Part shown: positions 50,750 to 59,551 of the stretch, in pieces
Numbering within the stretch: position 1 is the stretch's first letter
How the letters are laid out: each line of letters opens with the position of its first letter
Source: Lachnospiraceae bacterium UBA935
GTDB lineage: Bacteria > Bacillota > Clostridia > Lachnospirales > Lachnospiraceae
Reading direction: 5' to 3'
Assembly: GCA_002293525.1 (NCBI GenBank)
Contig: DBDJ01000018.1
Location: 62,532-126,531, forward strand
DNA length: 64,000 nt
The notes under the pieces: model-generated
Told to the model about the DNA's origin: nothing
Databases searched by the model: none
Seen by the model: only the letters and a program-made list of their open reading frames with translations
Position numbers and translations under genes: made by a program

Positions 50750-52420
50750 ATGCAGCTGACAGGAGCGGAAATTGTAGTTGAATGTTTAAAAGAACAAGGC
50801 GTGGACACCGTTTTCGGGTATCCGGGCGGAACGATATTAAATGTCTATGATGCTTTATACAAGCATAGCGGCGATATCAGACATATTTTGACCTCTCATG
50901 AACAGGGAGCGTCCCATGCTGCAGACGGGTATGCAAGATCTACCGGCAAAGTCGGGGTATGTCTTGCCACCAGTGGCCCGGGAGCCACCAATCTGGTTAC
51001 CGGCATTGCAACGGCCTATATGGACTCGGTACCGATGGTTGCGATTACCTGTAACGTAATCCTGCCACTGCTGGGAAAAGATACTTTTCAGGAGGTAGAT
51101 ATCGCCGGAGTGACCATGCCGATTACCAAGCATGGATATATTGTCAAGGATGTGACCATACTGGCGGACACCCTGAGAAAAGCTTTTGCGATTGCCGGGA
51201 GCGGCCGGCCGGGACCGGTGCTGGTGGATATCACCAAAGATGTGACGGCCGCATTATGCGAATATGAGAAGGCTATACCGGAACCGCCAACGAAGCCATC
51301 CTTCTTTACAGCGGAAGAGATCGAAAAGGCCGTCGCCCTGATCCGTAATTCGCAGAAACCTTACGTCTACCTGGGCGGAGGGGCGATTATTTCCGGAGCA
51401 TCACAAGAGGTCCGGGAATTTGTCCATAAGATTGATGCCCCAGTTTGTGACACCCTGATGGGAAAAGGAGCTTTTGACGGGCGCGACGAGCTTTATACCG
51501 GCATGATCGGCATGCACGGCACCAAGGCTTCCAATCTGGGCGTCAGCGGCTGTGACCTGTTGATTGCACTGGGAGCCCGGTTTTCCGACCGGGTAGTGGG
51601 AGATTCCAGCCGTTTTGCCGCCGGAGCCAAGATCCTGCATATCGACATTGATGCCGCGGAAATAAACAAAAATATCCTTACTGATGCATCCTTAGTCGGC
51701 GACCTGAAGGAAATCCTCATCAAACTCAACGATAGCCTGGATCAGCAGGAGCATCAAGAATGGCTTCGGCATATCCAGGAACTGAAGCAGAAATATCCTT
51801 TGAATTATCATCAGGAAGGCTTGTCCTGCCCCTATGTGATAGAGGAAATTTATCGGATCACGGAAGGAAAAGCCCTGATCACCACCGACGTAGGACAGCA
51901 TCAGATGTGGGCTTCACAATACTATAAGTTTTCCGAGCCGCGTACCTTTTTATCTTCCGGCGGTCTGGGAACCATGGGTTACGGCCTGGGTGCTTGTATC
52001 GGAGCCAAGGTCGGCAGGCCGGATAAAATCTGCATCAACATAGCCGGAGACGGTTGTTTCCGCATGAATATGAACGAGCTTGCCACGGCCAGCCGCTATG
52101 AAATCCCGATTATTCAGGTCATCATCAACAACCATGTGCTGGGGATGGTAAGGCAATGGCAGACGCTATTTTATGAAAAACGCTACTCACAGACAGAACT
52201 GAACGATAAAGTTGATTTTTGTGTAGTTGCTCAAGGCCTCGGCTGTGAAGCAATCAGGGTGACAACGAAAGAAGAGGTCGAGCCGGCCATCAAAAAAGCG
52301 ATCGCGGGAAACAAGCCGATAGTCATCGAATGTATGATTCCGGAAGATGACAAAGTATTCCCCATGGTGCCGTCAGGCGCTCCGATCAGCGAGGTATTTG
52401 ACGAACAGGACCTGAAATGA
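50750..52420 (+). CDS. ilvB: Acetolactate synthase, large subunit
   Basis: A 556-residue TPP enzyme: catalytic glutamate in TSHEQGASHAADGYARSTG (near residue 47), FAD/middle domain (LGARFSDRVVG), and TPP-binding motif GDGCFRMNMNELATA...IINN. It joins two pyruvates or pyruvate and 2-oxobutyrate for branched-chain amino acids. Unusually, no ilvN regulatory subunit follows; an L,D-transpeptidase gene overlaps the stop by 4 bases. An anabolic role is inferred from ilvD and leuB alongside; the regulatory subunit could be encoded elsewhere. Confidence 0.94.
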   Translation: MQLTGAEIVVECLKEQGVDTVFGYPGGTILNVYDALYKHSGDIRHILTSHEQGASHAADGYARSTGKVGVCLATSGPGATNLVTGIATAYMDSVPMVAITCNVILPLLGKDTFQEVDIAGVTMPITKHGYIVKDVTILADTLRKAFAIAGSGRPGPVLVDITKDVTAALCEYEKAIPEPPTKPSFFTAEEIEKAVALIRNSQKPYVYLGGGAIISGASQEVREFVHKIDAPVCDTLMGKGAFDGRDELYTGMIGMHGTKASNLGVSGCDLLIALGARFSDRVVGDSSRFAAGAKILHIDIDAAEINKNILTDASLVGDLKEILIKLNDSLDQQEHQEWLRHIQELKQKYPLNYHQEGLSCPYVIEEIYRITEGKALITTDVGQHQMWASQYYKFSEPRTFLSSGGLGTMGYGLGACIGAKVGRPDKICINIAGDGCFRMNMNELATASRYEIPIIQVIINNHVLGMVRQWQTLFYEKRYSQTELNDKVDFCVVAQGLGCEAIRVTTKEEVEPAIKKAIAGNKPIVIECMIPEDDKVFPMVPSGAPISEVFDEQDLK

Positions 52421-53817
52421 AAAATGTACTGAAAGGCATTAGTATCGGCTTCTGTGTTATTGCCCTGCTGACAGGGGCGGGATATCTGGGTTTGTCCTGG
52501 TACTATATCGATGAATTCAGCTACAATACATGGATCAACGGTATCTATTGCACCGGAAAAAGTGTCACGGAAGTGAATAACGAACTGAGTCAGGGATTTG
52601 TTTATCAAGATCTTACCGTTTGGGATCGGAACGGGGAAGCTCATGTTATTGCTATTGGGAAAATCGGCTACAGCTTTGATTTTGCCGACAGCCTGCTGAC
52701 TTATCAAAGTCAGCAGAATCCTTATCTATGGATTGACAGTTTTTTCCATGAGACCGATTATAAACAGTTAAAGCCCCGGATCAGCTATGATGAAGCCGCC
52801 CTGGAAAAAGAAATAGAAGCCCTTCCTTTCATGAGGGTAGCGGCCGCCCGCCAGACCGACGTGGTCAAGATCCAAAAGTCCTCGTCAGGGTACGTGCTGG
52901 TAAACGGCAGGGAGCAGGTACTTGACCGGGAGATGGTAAAGTCAGTCATTACGGCGGCCATAGAAGACATGGAGGCAGAAGTAGACCTGCACTCGGCAGG
53001 ATGCTATGAAGATCTGCCGTTAGACAGCGAGATGCAGGATGTCCTTGTTTTATGGGATAAAGTCGCGGATTTTCAGGACTGTAAGATCGTCTATCAGTTC
53101 GGTGAGGAGAGGCTTCCTTTGGATGCCTCTATCGTATGTGAGTGGTTTACCTTGACAGAAGATGGGGACTTTGTTTTAGACATACGGGGCAACCCGGTTT
53201 TGGACGAAGAGAAAATCCGGCAGTTTGTCGCCAGCCTTGCGGAAGAATACGATACGCTGGGAGGGCCGCGGGAATTCGCTGCCACCAGAGGCGACACCGT
53301 GACCGTGACCGGAGGCGAATACGGAAACCAGATTGACCAGGAAACAGAAGCAGCTTATCTGATTCAGGCGTTTCAGGCCAAAAGCACGGAAACACGGATC
53401 CCGGCATATACCCATAAAGCGCTTTATCAGGGAAAAAATGATATCGGCACCACCTACATTGAAATCGATATGACAGAACAGATGCTATATTATTATGCAG
53501 ATGGGATATGTGTCATCGAAACTCCGGTCGTGACAGGCAATACCGCCTTGAGACGGGGCACACCGGAAGGGGTCAATTTTGTCTATACCAAACAGACAAA
53601 CCGGATTCTGCGCGGGGAAGACTATGCCTCACCAGTGGATTACTGGATGCCGGTCATCGGTGCAGTGGGGATTCACGACGCTTCCTGGCGGAGCGAATAC
53701 GGAGGCGAGATTTACAAAACCGACGGTTCACATGGCTGCATCAACACCCCGCATGAGGCGGTTGAGAAGCTTTATGAAATAGTAGAGATAGGAACTCCCT
53801 GTGTGATGTTCTACTGA
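52417..53817 (+). CDS. L,D-transpeptidase (YkuD domain) with VanW-like N-terminal domain
   Basis: A 466-residue membrane-anchored enzyme. It has an N-terminal membrane segment (ISIGFCVIALLTGAGYLGLSWYY, near 6-28), a peptidoglycan-binding domain of the PG_binding_4 type (about 40-240, with TWINGIYCTGKSVTEVNNEL), and a YkuD catalytic domain (about 345-466). The active-site motif is IHDASWRSEYGG...TDGSHGCINTP with the nucleophilic cysteine in SHGC. It forms 3-3 cross-links in peptidoglycan outside the membrane. Its ATG overlaps the ilvB stop, so it is translated from the amino-acid operon. Confidence 0.93.
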   Translation: MKNVLKGISIGFCVIALLTGAGYLGLSWYYIDEFSYNTWINGIYCTGKSVTEVNNELSQGFVYQDLTVWDRNGEAHVIAIGKIGYSFDFADSLLTYQSQQNPYLWIDSFFHETDYKQLKPRISYDEAALEKEIEALPFMRVAAARQTDVVKIQKSSSGYVLVNGREQVLDREMVKSVITAAIEDMEAEVDLHSAGCYEDLPLDSEMQDVLVLWDKVADFQDCKIVYQFGEERLPLDASIVCEWFTLTEDGDFVLDIRGNPVLDEEKIRQFVASLAEEYDTLGGPREFAATRGDTVTVTGGEYGNQIDQETEAAYLIQAFQAKSTETRIPAYTHKALYQGKNDIGTTYIEIDMTEQMLYYYADGICVIETPVVTGNTALRRGTPEGVNFVYTKQTNRILRGEDYASPVDYWMPVIGAVGIHDASWRSEYGGEIYKTDGSHGCINTPHEAVEKLYEIVEIGTPCVMFY

Positions 53818-53943
53818 ATAAAATGTTACTGTGTACCATGTTACTGTGAATTAGCCATTGATGCACTACGGCTAGTTCTGTGAATAGTAACAATAAAAGT
53901 TACTTGTACATAACATCCGGGGTCGAAATAAGGAGGAAGATAT

Positions 53944-55032
53944 ATGGCTAGAGTTTACAATTTTTCAGCGGGACCGGCGATACTGCCGGAAGAGGTATTA
54001 CAGGAAGCAGCAGTTGAAATGCTGGATTATAAAGGTTCGGGAATGTCGGTAATGGAAATGTCCCACCGTTCCAAGGTCTTCGAGAGCATTATCAAAGAAA
54101 CTGAGGCAGATCTAAGGAAGTTGATGAGCATTCCGGATAATTATAAAGTGCTTTTTTTACAGGGTGGCGCCAGTCAGCAGTTTGCCATGATTCCCATGAA
54201 CCTGATGAAGAACCGGAAGGCAGCTTACATCATTACCGGGGAATGGTCTAAGAAAGCTTATGAAGAGGGAAAGAACTATGGTGAAGTGACAGAAGTGGCA
54301 TCATCTGCCGACGAGAATTTTTCCTATATTCCGGACTGCTCGAACCTGGACATCCCTGAGGATGCCGATTATCTCTATATGTGTGAGAACAATACCATCT
54401 ATGGTACCAAGTATCAGAAACTCCCCGACAGTAAAGGCCATACCTTAGTGGCGGATGTATCTTCCTGCTTTTTATCGGAGCCGGTAGCTGTGTCAGACTA
54501 CGGGATAATATACGGCGGTGTCCAGAAAAACATCGGTCCGGCCGGCGTGGTAATCGTGATCATCCGGGAAGACCTGATTCCTGAAGAATGCCTCCCGGGA
54601 ACCCCGACGATGTTAAAATATAAAACCCATGCCAAGGCCGAATCTCTTTATAATACCCCTCCGGCCTACGGCATCTATATCTGCGGCAAGGTATTTAAAT
54701 GGCTGCTGAAAAAGGGTGGCCTCGCCGAGATGAAAGCCTACAATGAGAAAAAAGCGGCGGTCTTATATGATTACCTGGATCAGAGCCGTCTCTTCCAAGG
54801 AAATGTCCGCAAGGAAGACCGTTCCTTAATGAACGTGACCTTTGCCACCGGTTCGGCAGAACTGGACGACATGTTTGTAAAAGAAGCCAAGGCGGCCGGC
54901 CTGGACAATTTAAAAGGCTACCGGACCGTAGGCGGCATGCGCGCCAGTATCTATAATGCCATGCCGATTGAAGGGGTAGAAAAACTCGTGGAATTCATGA
55001 AAGATTTCGAAGCGAAGCATGGCAGGCCTTAA
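53944..55032 (+). CDS. serC: Phosphoserine aminotransferase
   Basis: A 362-residue PLP enzyme that converts 3-phosphohydroxypyruvate to phosphoserine. It has the typical start VYNFSAGPAILPEEVL, substrate residues in MEMSHRSK, the PLP lysine in YGGVQKNIGPAG (near residue 195) and the C-terminal GGMRASIYNAMP. Ribosome site AAGGAGGA precedes ATG 53944. It forms an operon with serA. Confidence 0.97.
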   Translation: MARVYNFSAGPAILPEEVLQEAAVEMLDYKGSGMSVMEMSHRSKVFESIIKETEADLRKLMSIPDNYKVLFLQGGASQQFAMIPMNLMKNRKAAYIITGEWSKKAYEEGKNYGEVTEVASSADENFSYIPDCSNLDIPEDADYLYMCENNTIYGTKYQKLPDSKGHTLVADVSSCFLSEPVAVSDYGIIYGGVQKNIGPAGVVIVIIREDLIPEECLPGTPTMLKYKTHAKAESLYNTPPAYGIYICGKVFKWLLKKGGLAEMKAYNEKKAAVLYDYLDQSRLFQGNVRKEDRSLMNVTFATGSAELDDMFVKEAKAAGLDNLKGYRTVGGMRASIYNAMPIEGVEKLVEFMKDFEAKHGRP

Positions 55033-55051
55033 GCAAGCAATATCGCCCACG

Positions 55052-55081
55052 CAAGTAAGCACTATTACTCAAGTAAGCACT
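55052..55081 (+). repeat. 18-bp period tandem repeat between serC and serA
   Basis: CAAGTAAGCACT occurs at 55052-55063 and 55070-55081. It fills the short serC-serA gap and has no clear function; it may be slippage. Confidence 0.6.
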
Positions 55082-55123
55082 TTTAGCCAAATAAACAACC
55101 CATATAAGAAAGAGGAAGATAAG

Positions 55124-56287
55124 ATGTTTCAATATTATTGTTTAAACCAGATTGCCGACGTAGGTCTTGGCAGATTTTCGGATCAATTTTCAGCGACAGA
55201 CCAGATTGAGAAGGCTCACGGCATTTTAGTCCGCAGCGCCTCTATGCATGAAATGGACTTGCCGGATGAACTGCTGGCTATCGCCAGAGCCGGTGCCGGG
55301 GTCAACAATATTCCTTTAGAGAAATGCGCACAGAAGGGCATCGTTGTATTTAACACTCCGGGCGCCAACGCCAACGGCGTGAAAGAACTTGTGATAGCCG
55401 GCATGCTGCTGGCGGCCAGGGATATTTCTGGCGGCATTAACTGGGTGACTGAGAATAAGGATAATCCCGATATTGCCAAGACTGCCGAGAAAGAAAAAAA
55501 TAAGTTTGCCGGCACGGAATTACGGGACAAGAAGCTGGGCATCATCGGCCTGGGGGCAATCGGCGGCCCGGTAGCCAATGTCGCCAAACATATGGGAATG
55601 GAAGTATATGGCTACGATCCGTACCTTTCAGTTGACGCGGCATGGAACCTGAGCCGTGACATCAAGCATGTCATCAACATCGATGAAATCTACGAAAAAT
55701 GTGATTATATCACCATCCATGTTCCCCTGCTGGAAAGCACCAGAGGCAGTATCAATAAAGGGGCCATTGAAAAAATGAAGGAGGGGGTCATTATCCTTAA
55801 TTTTGCCAGGGATTTGCTGGCAAATGAAGAGGACATCCTGGAAGGCATCAAGGCCGGGAAGATCCGCAGATACGTATCTGACTTTCCCAATCCGACGACA
55901 GCAGGAAAAGAAGGCTGCATCGTGATTCCGCATCTTGGCGCGTCCACGGTGGAATCAGAGGATAACTGTGCCAAAATGGCAGTGCGGCAGATGGTTGACT
56001 ATTTAGTTAACGGCAACATCAACAACAGCGTCAATTATCCCAAATGCGACATGGGCGTGTGCATGCATGCAGGCAGGATAGCGATTTTCCATCTGAATAA
56101 GGCCAATATGATCACGAAATTCACCGCCTGCTTTGGCGATCAGAATATCAATATCTCTGACATGACCAATAAATCAAAGGGTGACTATGCTTATACCATG
56201 CTTGACCTGGATGAACAGGCTACCGAAGATTCGGTTAAGACATTGGAGTCCATCCCGGGAGTGCTCCGGGTACGGGTGGTAAAATAA
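55124..56287 (+). CDS. serA: D-3-phosphoglycerate dehydrogenase
   Basis: A 387-residue NAD-dependent dehydrogenase that opens serine synthesis. It has the Rossmann motif LGIIGLGAIGGPVA (near 146-159), the substrate loop GAGVNNIPLEKC, the catalytic histidine in IPHLGASTVES and a C-terminal ACT-like domain (about 315-387, FTACFGDQNINISDMTNKSKG) that may bind serine. The start is ATG 55124 after GAGGAAGA; the frame to 55019 is an artefact of the overlap with serC. A hairpin follows the stop. Confidence 0.96.
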   Translation: MFQYYCLNQIADVGLGRFSDQFSATDQIEKAHGILVRSASMHEMDLPDELLAIARAGAGVNNIPLEKCAQKGIVVFNTPGANANGVKELVIAGMLLAARDISGGINWVTENKDNPDIAKTAEKEKNKFAGTELRDKKLGIIGLGAIGGPVANVAKHMGMEVYGYDPYLSVDAAWNLSRDIKHVINIDEIYEKCDYITIHVPLLESTRGSINKGAIEKMKEGVIILNFARDLLANEEDILEGIKAGKIRRYVSDFPNPTTAGKEGCIVIPHLGASTVESEDNCAKMAVRQMVDYLVNGNINNSVNYPKCDMGVCMHAGRIAIFHLNKANMITKFTACFGDQNINISDMTNKSKGDYAYTMLDLDEQATEDSVKTLESIPGVLRVRVVK

Positions 56288-56347
56288 GCATGAGGGAACA
56301 CGGTTTCGTCAGGAAATCAACGTGTTGAGCACTTACAGTAACAACGT

Positions 56348-56384
56348 AGGTAACGTCATAATTCAAAGAATTATGGCGTTACCT
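56348..56384 (+). terminator. Hairpin after serC-serA
   Basis: AGGTAACGTCATAATTC and GAATTATGGCGTTACCT pair with one G-T mismatch around an AAA loop, followed by a short T-run. It lies 60 bases after the serA stop and probably ends the operon. Confidence 0.75.
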
Positions 56385-56387
56385 TTA

Positions 56388-56510
56388 GGGAAACGCTGAT
56401 GCAGCGTTTCCCGCGCCGGATTTATGGCACAAAGTGTCAGTTTCCCCTGTAAATCCGTGCGCATCCCGCGGAGCGTCTAAGGAAATACTGATGCATCAGT
56501 GTTTCCTTAG
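56388..56510. repeat. Array of three palindromes after the serA terminator
   Basis: Three further stems lie side by side. They are GGGAAACGCTGATGCAGCGTTTCCC-like (56388-56412), a longer stem with CGGATTTA (56417-56424) pairing with TAAATCCG (56450-56457), and a 34-base palindrome CTAAGGAAATACTGATGCAT... (56477-56510). The outer palindromes share the core CTGATGCA flanked by GGAAA/TTTCC. A diverged half copy (ACACTGACGCGTCCGTGTTT, then CCTTAAG) occurs at 48913-48939 before ilvD. This looks like a small dispersed palindromic repeat family rather than a single terminator. Confidence 0.75.
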
Positions 56511-56513
56511 GTA

Positions 56514-56750
56514 TTATAAGTTGCCCTGCAGGTCTTGCTCACGCTGAACGGCAGCTTCGCTGGCAAGATCCATATATTTAATAAAGACTTCTTCTAACGA
56601 AAGCTTATTTTCACGGGAGATTTCTTCCATAATGGGGCGCAGTTTTTCCAACTGGACGGAAACCGGTGTTTTTTGCGGGTCAATATCGTGTAAAACTTCA
56701 TCGGCATATCTGTTAATCCGGTCCAGCATTTGTTTGTCCTGATTTTGCAT
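56514..56750 (-). CDS. Small conserved-looking protein of unknown function
   Basis: A 78-residue acidic, helical protein (begins MQNQDKQMLDRINRYADEVL; later LSLEEVFIKYMDLASEA). ATG 56750 has a good ribosome site (AAGAAGGGA); the frame extends upstream to 56846 without support. I do not recognise the family. There are no membrane segments or cysteines. It is isolated, on the minus strand, between serA and the glgB-like gene, and its stop lies 4 bases from the palindrome array. The 56751-57157 gap otherwise holds the promoter of the next gene and nothing recognised. Confidence 0.7.
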   Translation of the reverse strand: MQNQDKQMLDRINRYADEVLHDIDPQKTPVSVQLEKLRPIMEEISRENKLSLEEVFIKYMDLASEAAVQREQDLQGNL

Positions 56751-57024
56751 TTTTCGATCCCTTCTTTGTTCTTGATGTAACTTTGGATTTAATGTCACTG
56801 TTTCCTGGTCAATGTCATTAAGTATAGAAGTCTTTCTTCCTAACATTTTAACCGATCAAAACCTACTAAACTGTCAATTGCCATCAATTCCTTATCAAGT
56901 CTGACGAAAAAGTGGTGGCCCCCGAGCCTCCTTGTTCGACAAACATAATAGCACGACATTAGGGAATGAACAGGGTGAACAGTAACATTTAATGACTTAT
57001 CAGAACTATTTTATCACTAGACGC

Positions 57025-57053
57025 TTGTACTGACCAGTTATATTTGTTAAAAT
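57025..57053 (+). promoter_or_regulatory. Promoter of the GlgB-like gene
   Basis: TTGTAC (57025-57030), a 17-base spacer and TAAAAT (57048-57053) form a plausible sigma-A promoter about 100 bases before the GTG start at 57158. Confidence 0.6.
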
Positions 57054-57157
57054 AGTTTGAATAGTTTACAAATTGTTGGTAATTATGTCCAGAAGTGAAT
57101 AACATACAGTTCGAAAGAAATAAAGTACCGGCATTAACACAATACGGAGGTAATATT

Positions 57158-59491
57158 GTGAACAAAAAACTTTACAAATTAATGAACTGGCCTCAAATCG
57201 AAGGAATCGTTTATTCCGAGGAAGATCATCCTCACGAAACGCTGGGGCCGCATATCGTCGGCAACAGTACTTTGCTGCAGACATACCAGCCGGGAGCCAA
57301 GAGCGTGGAAGCAGTCATGAAAAGCCATAAGGCATCATATAAGATGGTCATGGCCGATGAGGAAGGTTATTTTGCCTGTATGATACCGAGCAAGAACATC
57401 GGTAAATACAATTACCGAATCACCGATCAGAACAAAAACGTGACAGAAGTGAAGGATGCCTATGCGTTTGCCTTACAGCTTACGGAAAGAGACATGAATA
57501 AATTTGAAGCCGGCATTCATTATTCGGTTTACGACAAGCTGGGTGCGCATCCGATGACGGTCAGCGGGACGAAGGGGGTTCAATTTGCCGTCTGGGCACC
57601 CAATGCGGTCCGGGCCAGCGTAGTGGGGGATTTCAACCGTTGGGACGGGCGGGTCCACCAGATGAGCCGGGCGGGTGACAGCGGTATTTTTGAGATATTT
57701 ATTCCTGATGTAAAGGATGGGGATATTTATAAGTACGAGCTGAAAATCAAAGGCGGACTGACATATCTGAAAGCGGATCCTTATGCTTTCGGTCAGGAGC
57801 TGCGCCCTGATACGGCTTCGGTGGTCCGTGAAATGAAGTTTCAGTGGGAGGATTCCGAGTGGCTTGCGATCAGGAAAGCCAGACAAGGCAAGGAAGTGCC
57901 CATCAGCATCCTGGAGCTGTATCTGGGGGCCTTTAAGCAGGCTGACGGTGGCACGGGATACCAGAATTATCGGGAGATAGCACGTCAGCTTATTCCTTAT
58001 GTGAAGGAGATGGGGTACACTCATGTAGAGCTGATGCCGGTGATGGAACATCCGCGGGACGCTTCTCTGGGCTACCAGATGATAGGGTATTATGCCCCTA
58101 CCGCCCGTTACGGCTCGGCAGAAGATTTCATGTTTTTCATGAATGAAATGCATAAAGCCGGTATCGGGGTGATCCTGGACTGGGCGGCGGCCGATTTCCC
58201 TCGGGACGACTATGGGATGTCCGGGTTTGACGGCACCTGCCTCTACGAGCATTTAGACCCCAGAAAAGGCTATCACCCGGGACGCGGGACGATGCTATAT
58301 AATTACGGGCGTCCGCAAGTTTCCAATTATCTGATAGCCAATGCCCTTTACTGGGTGGAAAGATACCATGCCGACGGAATCCGCATGGATGCTGTTGCGT
58401 CCATGCTGTATCTGGATTATGGGAAAGCCGACGGGGACTGGGTTGCCAACATATATGGCGGAAATGAGAATCTGGAAGCGATAGAAATGATCAAACACTT
58501 GAATTCGATAATGAAAAAGCGCAATCCGGGAGTGTTGATGATCGCGGAAGAATCTTCGTCCTGGCCGCAGCTTACCGATGCGCTGGAGGAAGGCGGCCTG
58601 GGATTTGATATCAAGTGGAACACCGGATGGCGGAATGATTATTTACGGTATATCGCTTTTGACCCTTATTTCCGGGCCCATCATCAGCATGAGCTGACTT
58701 TCAGCATGATCTATGCCTACAGTGAAGAGTATCTGCTGCCATTTTCCCATGATGAAGTCATGCTGGGGAAATCCGCAATGATCGGCAAGATGCCCGGCGA
58801 AGTAAAGGATCAGTTTGCCAACCTGCGTCTGACTTATGCTTTTTGGATGATGCATCCCGGCAAAAAGATGCTGTTTATGGGACAAGACTTCGCGGAGCCG
58901 GAAGAATTCAGTGAAAACAGCGCAATGAACTGGGCTGTGCGGCAGGAAGATGATCATAAAAAGCTAAACCGGCTGGTGAAAGAGCTTAACTGGTTTTACC
59001 GTAACAACCCGGCCCTTTTTCTGCTGGACAGCCATCCCGACGGTTTTAGATGGATCAACTGTATTTCGGCGGAACAATGCATGCTTTCCTTTATCCGCCA
59101 GACGCGTAAGAAAGAAGAGATGCTGGTAGTGGTAGCTAATTTTGCCAATATCAAGCAGGAATTCGTGATCGGGGTGCCCTTTGCAGGAAAGTACAAGGAG
59201 ATATTGAATACCGATGCCAGAGAGTTCGGCGGCAAGGGCAGGGTCAATATCCGCATCAAAGAAGCTGCCGGAAAAGAAGCCGATGATGCCCCCTATTCCT
59301 TTAACATGAACAGCGCACCGCTGTCTCTCAGTGTTTTTGAATATATTCCTTATACGGCAGAGGAACAGGCGGAATTGCAAAAGAAAAAAAAGGAGCAGCT
59401 AGCCAAACAGCAGCAGAAGGCAAAAGAAACGGCCCAAAAGCGGGCGGCAAAGAAGGCAAACGCTTCTAAAAAAACTATAATAAAGCAATAA
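57158..59491 (+). CDS. 1,4-alpha-glucan branching enzyme-like protein (GH13)
   Basis: A 777-residue GlgB-like protein. It has an N-terminal extra domain, a CBM48 module (FAVWAPNAVRASVVGDFNRWDG, near 148-169) and a GH13 barrel with nucleophile GIRMDAVASMLYLDYGK (near 410), acid/base LMIAEESSSWP and FSHDEVMLGK. A C-terminal beta domain and a basic Lys/Gln/Ala-rich tail (last 40 residues) follow. The start is GTG 57158 after CGGAGG. In conserved region I the usual DWVPxHFP reads DWAAADFPRD, so the barrel histidine is replaced. Nearby text also deviates (DASLGYQ, HPGRGT). It may be a branching enzyme with altered activity; no other glycogen gene is present. Confidence 0.85.
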   Translation: MNKKLYKLMNWPQIEGIVYSEEDHPHETLGPHIVGNSTLLQTYQPGAKSVEAVMKSHKASYKMVMADEEGYFACMIPSKNIGKYNYRITDQNKNVTEVKDAYAFALQLTERDMNKFEAGIHYSVYDKLGAHPMTVSGTKGVQFAVWAPNAVRASVVGDFNRWDGRVHQMSRAGDSGIFEIFIPDVKDGDIYKYELKIKGGLTYLKADPYAFGQELRPDTASVVREMKFQWEDSEWLAIRKARQGKEVPISILELYLGAFKQADGGTGYQNYREIARQLIPYVKEMGYTHVELMPVMEHPRDASLGYQMIGYYAPTARYGSAEDFMFFMNEMHKAGIGVILDWAAADFPRDDYGMSGFDGTCLYEHLDPRKGYHPGRGTMLYNYGRPQVSNYLIANALYWVERYHADGIRMDAVASMLYLDYGKADGDWVANIYGGNENLEAIEMIKHLNSIMKKRNPGVLMIAEESSSWPQLTDALEEGGLGFDIKWNTGWRNDYLRYIAFDPYFRAHHQHELTFSMIYAYSEEYLLPFSHDEVMLGKSAMIGKMPGEVKDQFANLRLTYAFWMMHPGKKMLFMGQDFAEPEEFSENSAMNWAVRQEDDHKKLNRLVKELNWFYRNNPALFLLDSHPDGFRWINCISAEQCMLSFIRQTRKKEEMLVVVANFANIKQEFVIGVPFAGKYKEILNTDAREFGGKGRVNIRIKEAAGKEADDAPYSFNMNSAPLSLSVFEYIPYTAEEQAELQKKKKEQLAKQQQKAKETAQKRAAKKANASKKTIIKQ

Positions 59492-59551
59492 TAAAACTAT
59501 AAATAATAGAATTATTATTAGTAAATCTAATATATAAGAGGAATTGCATGT

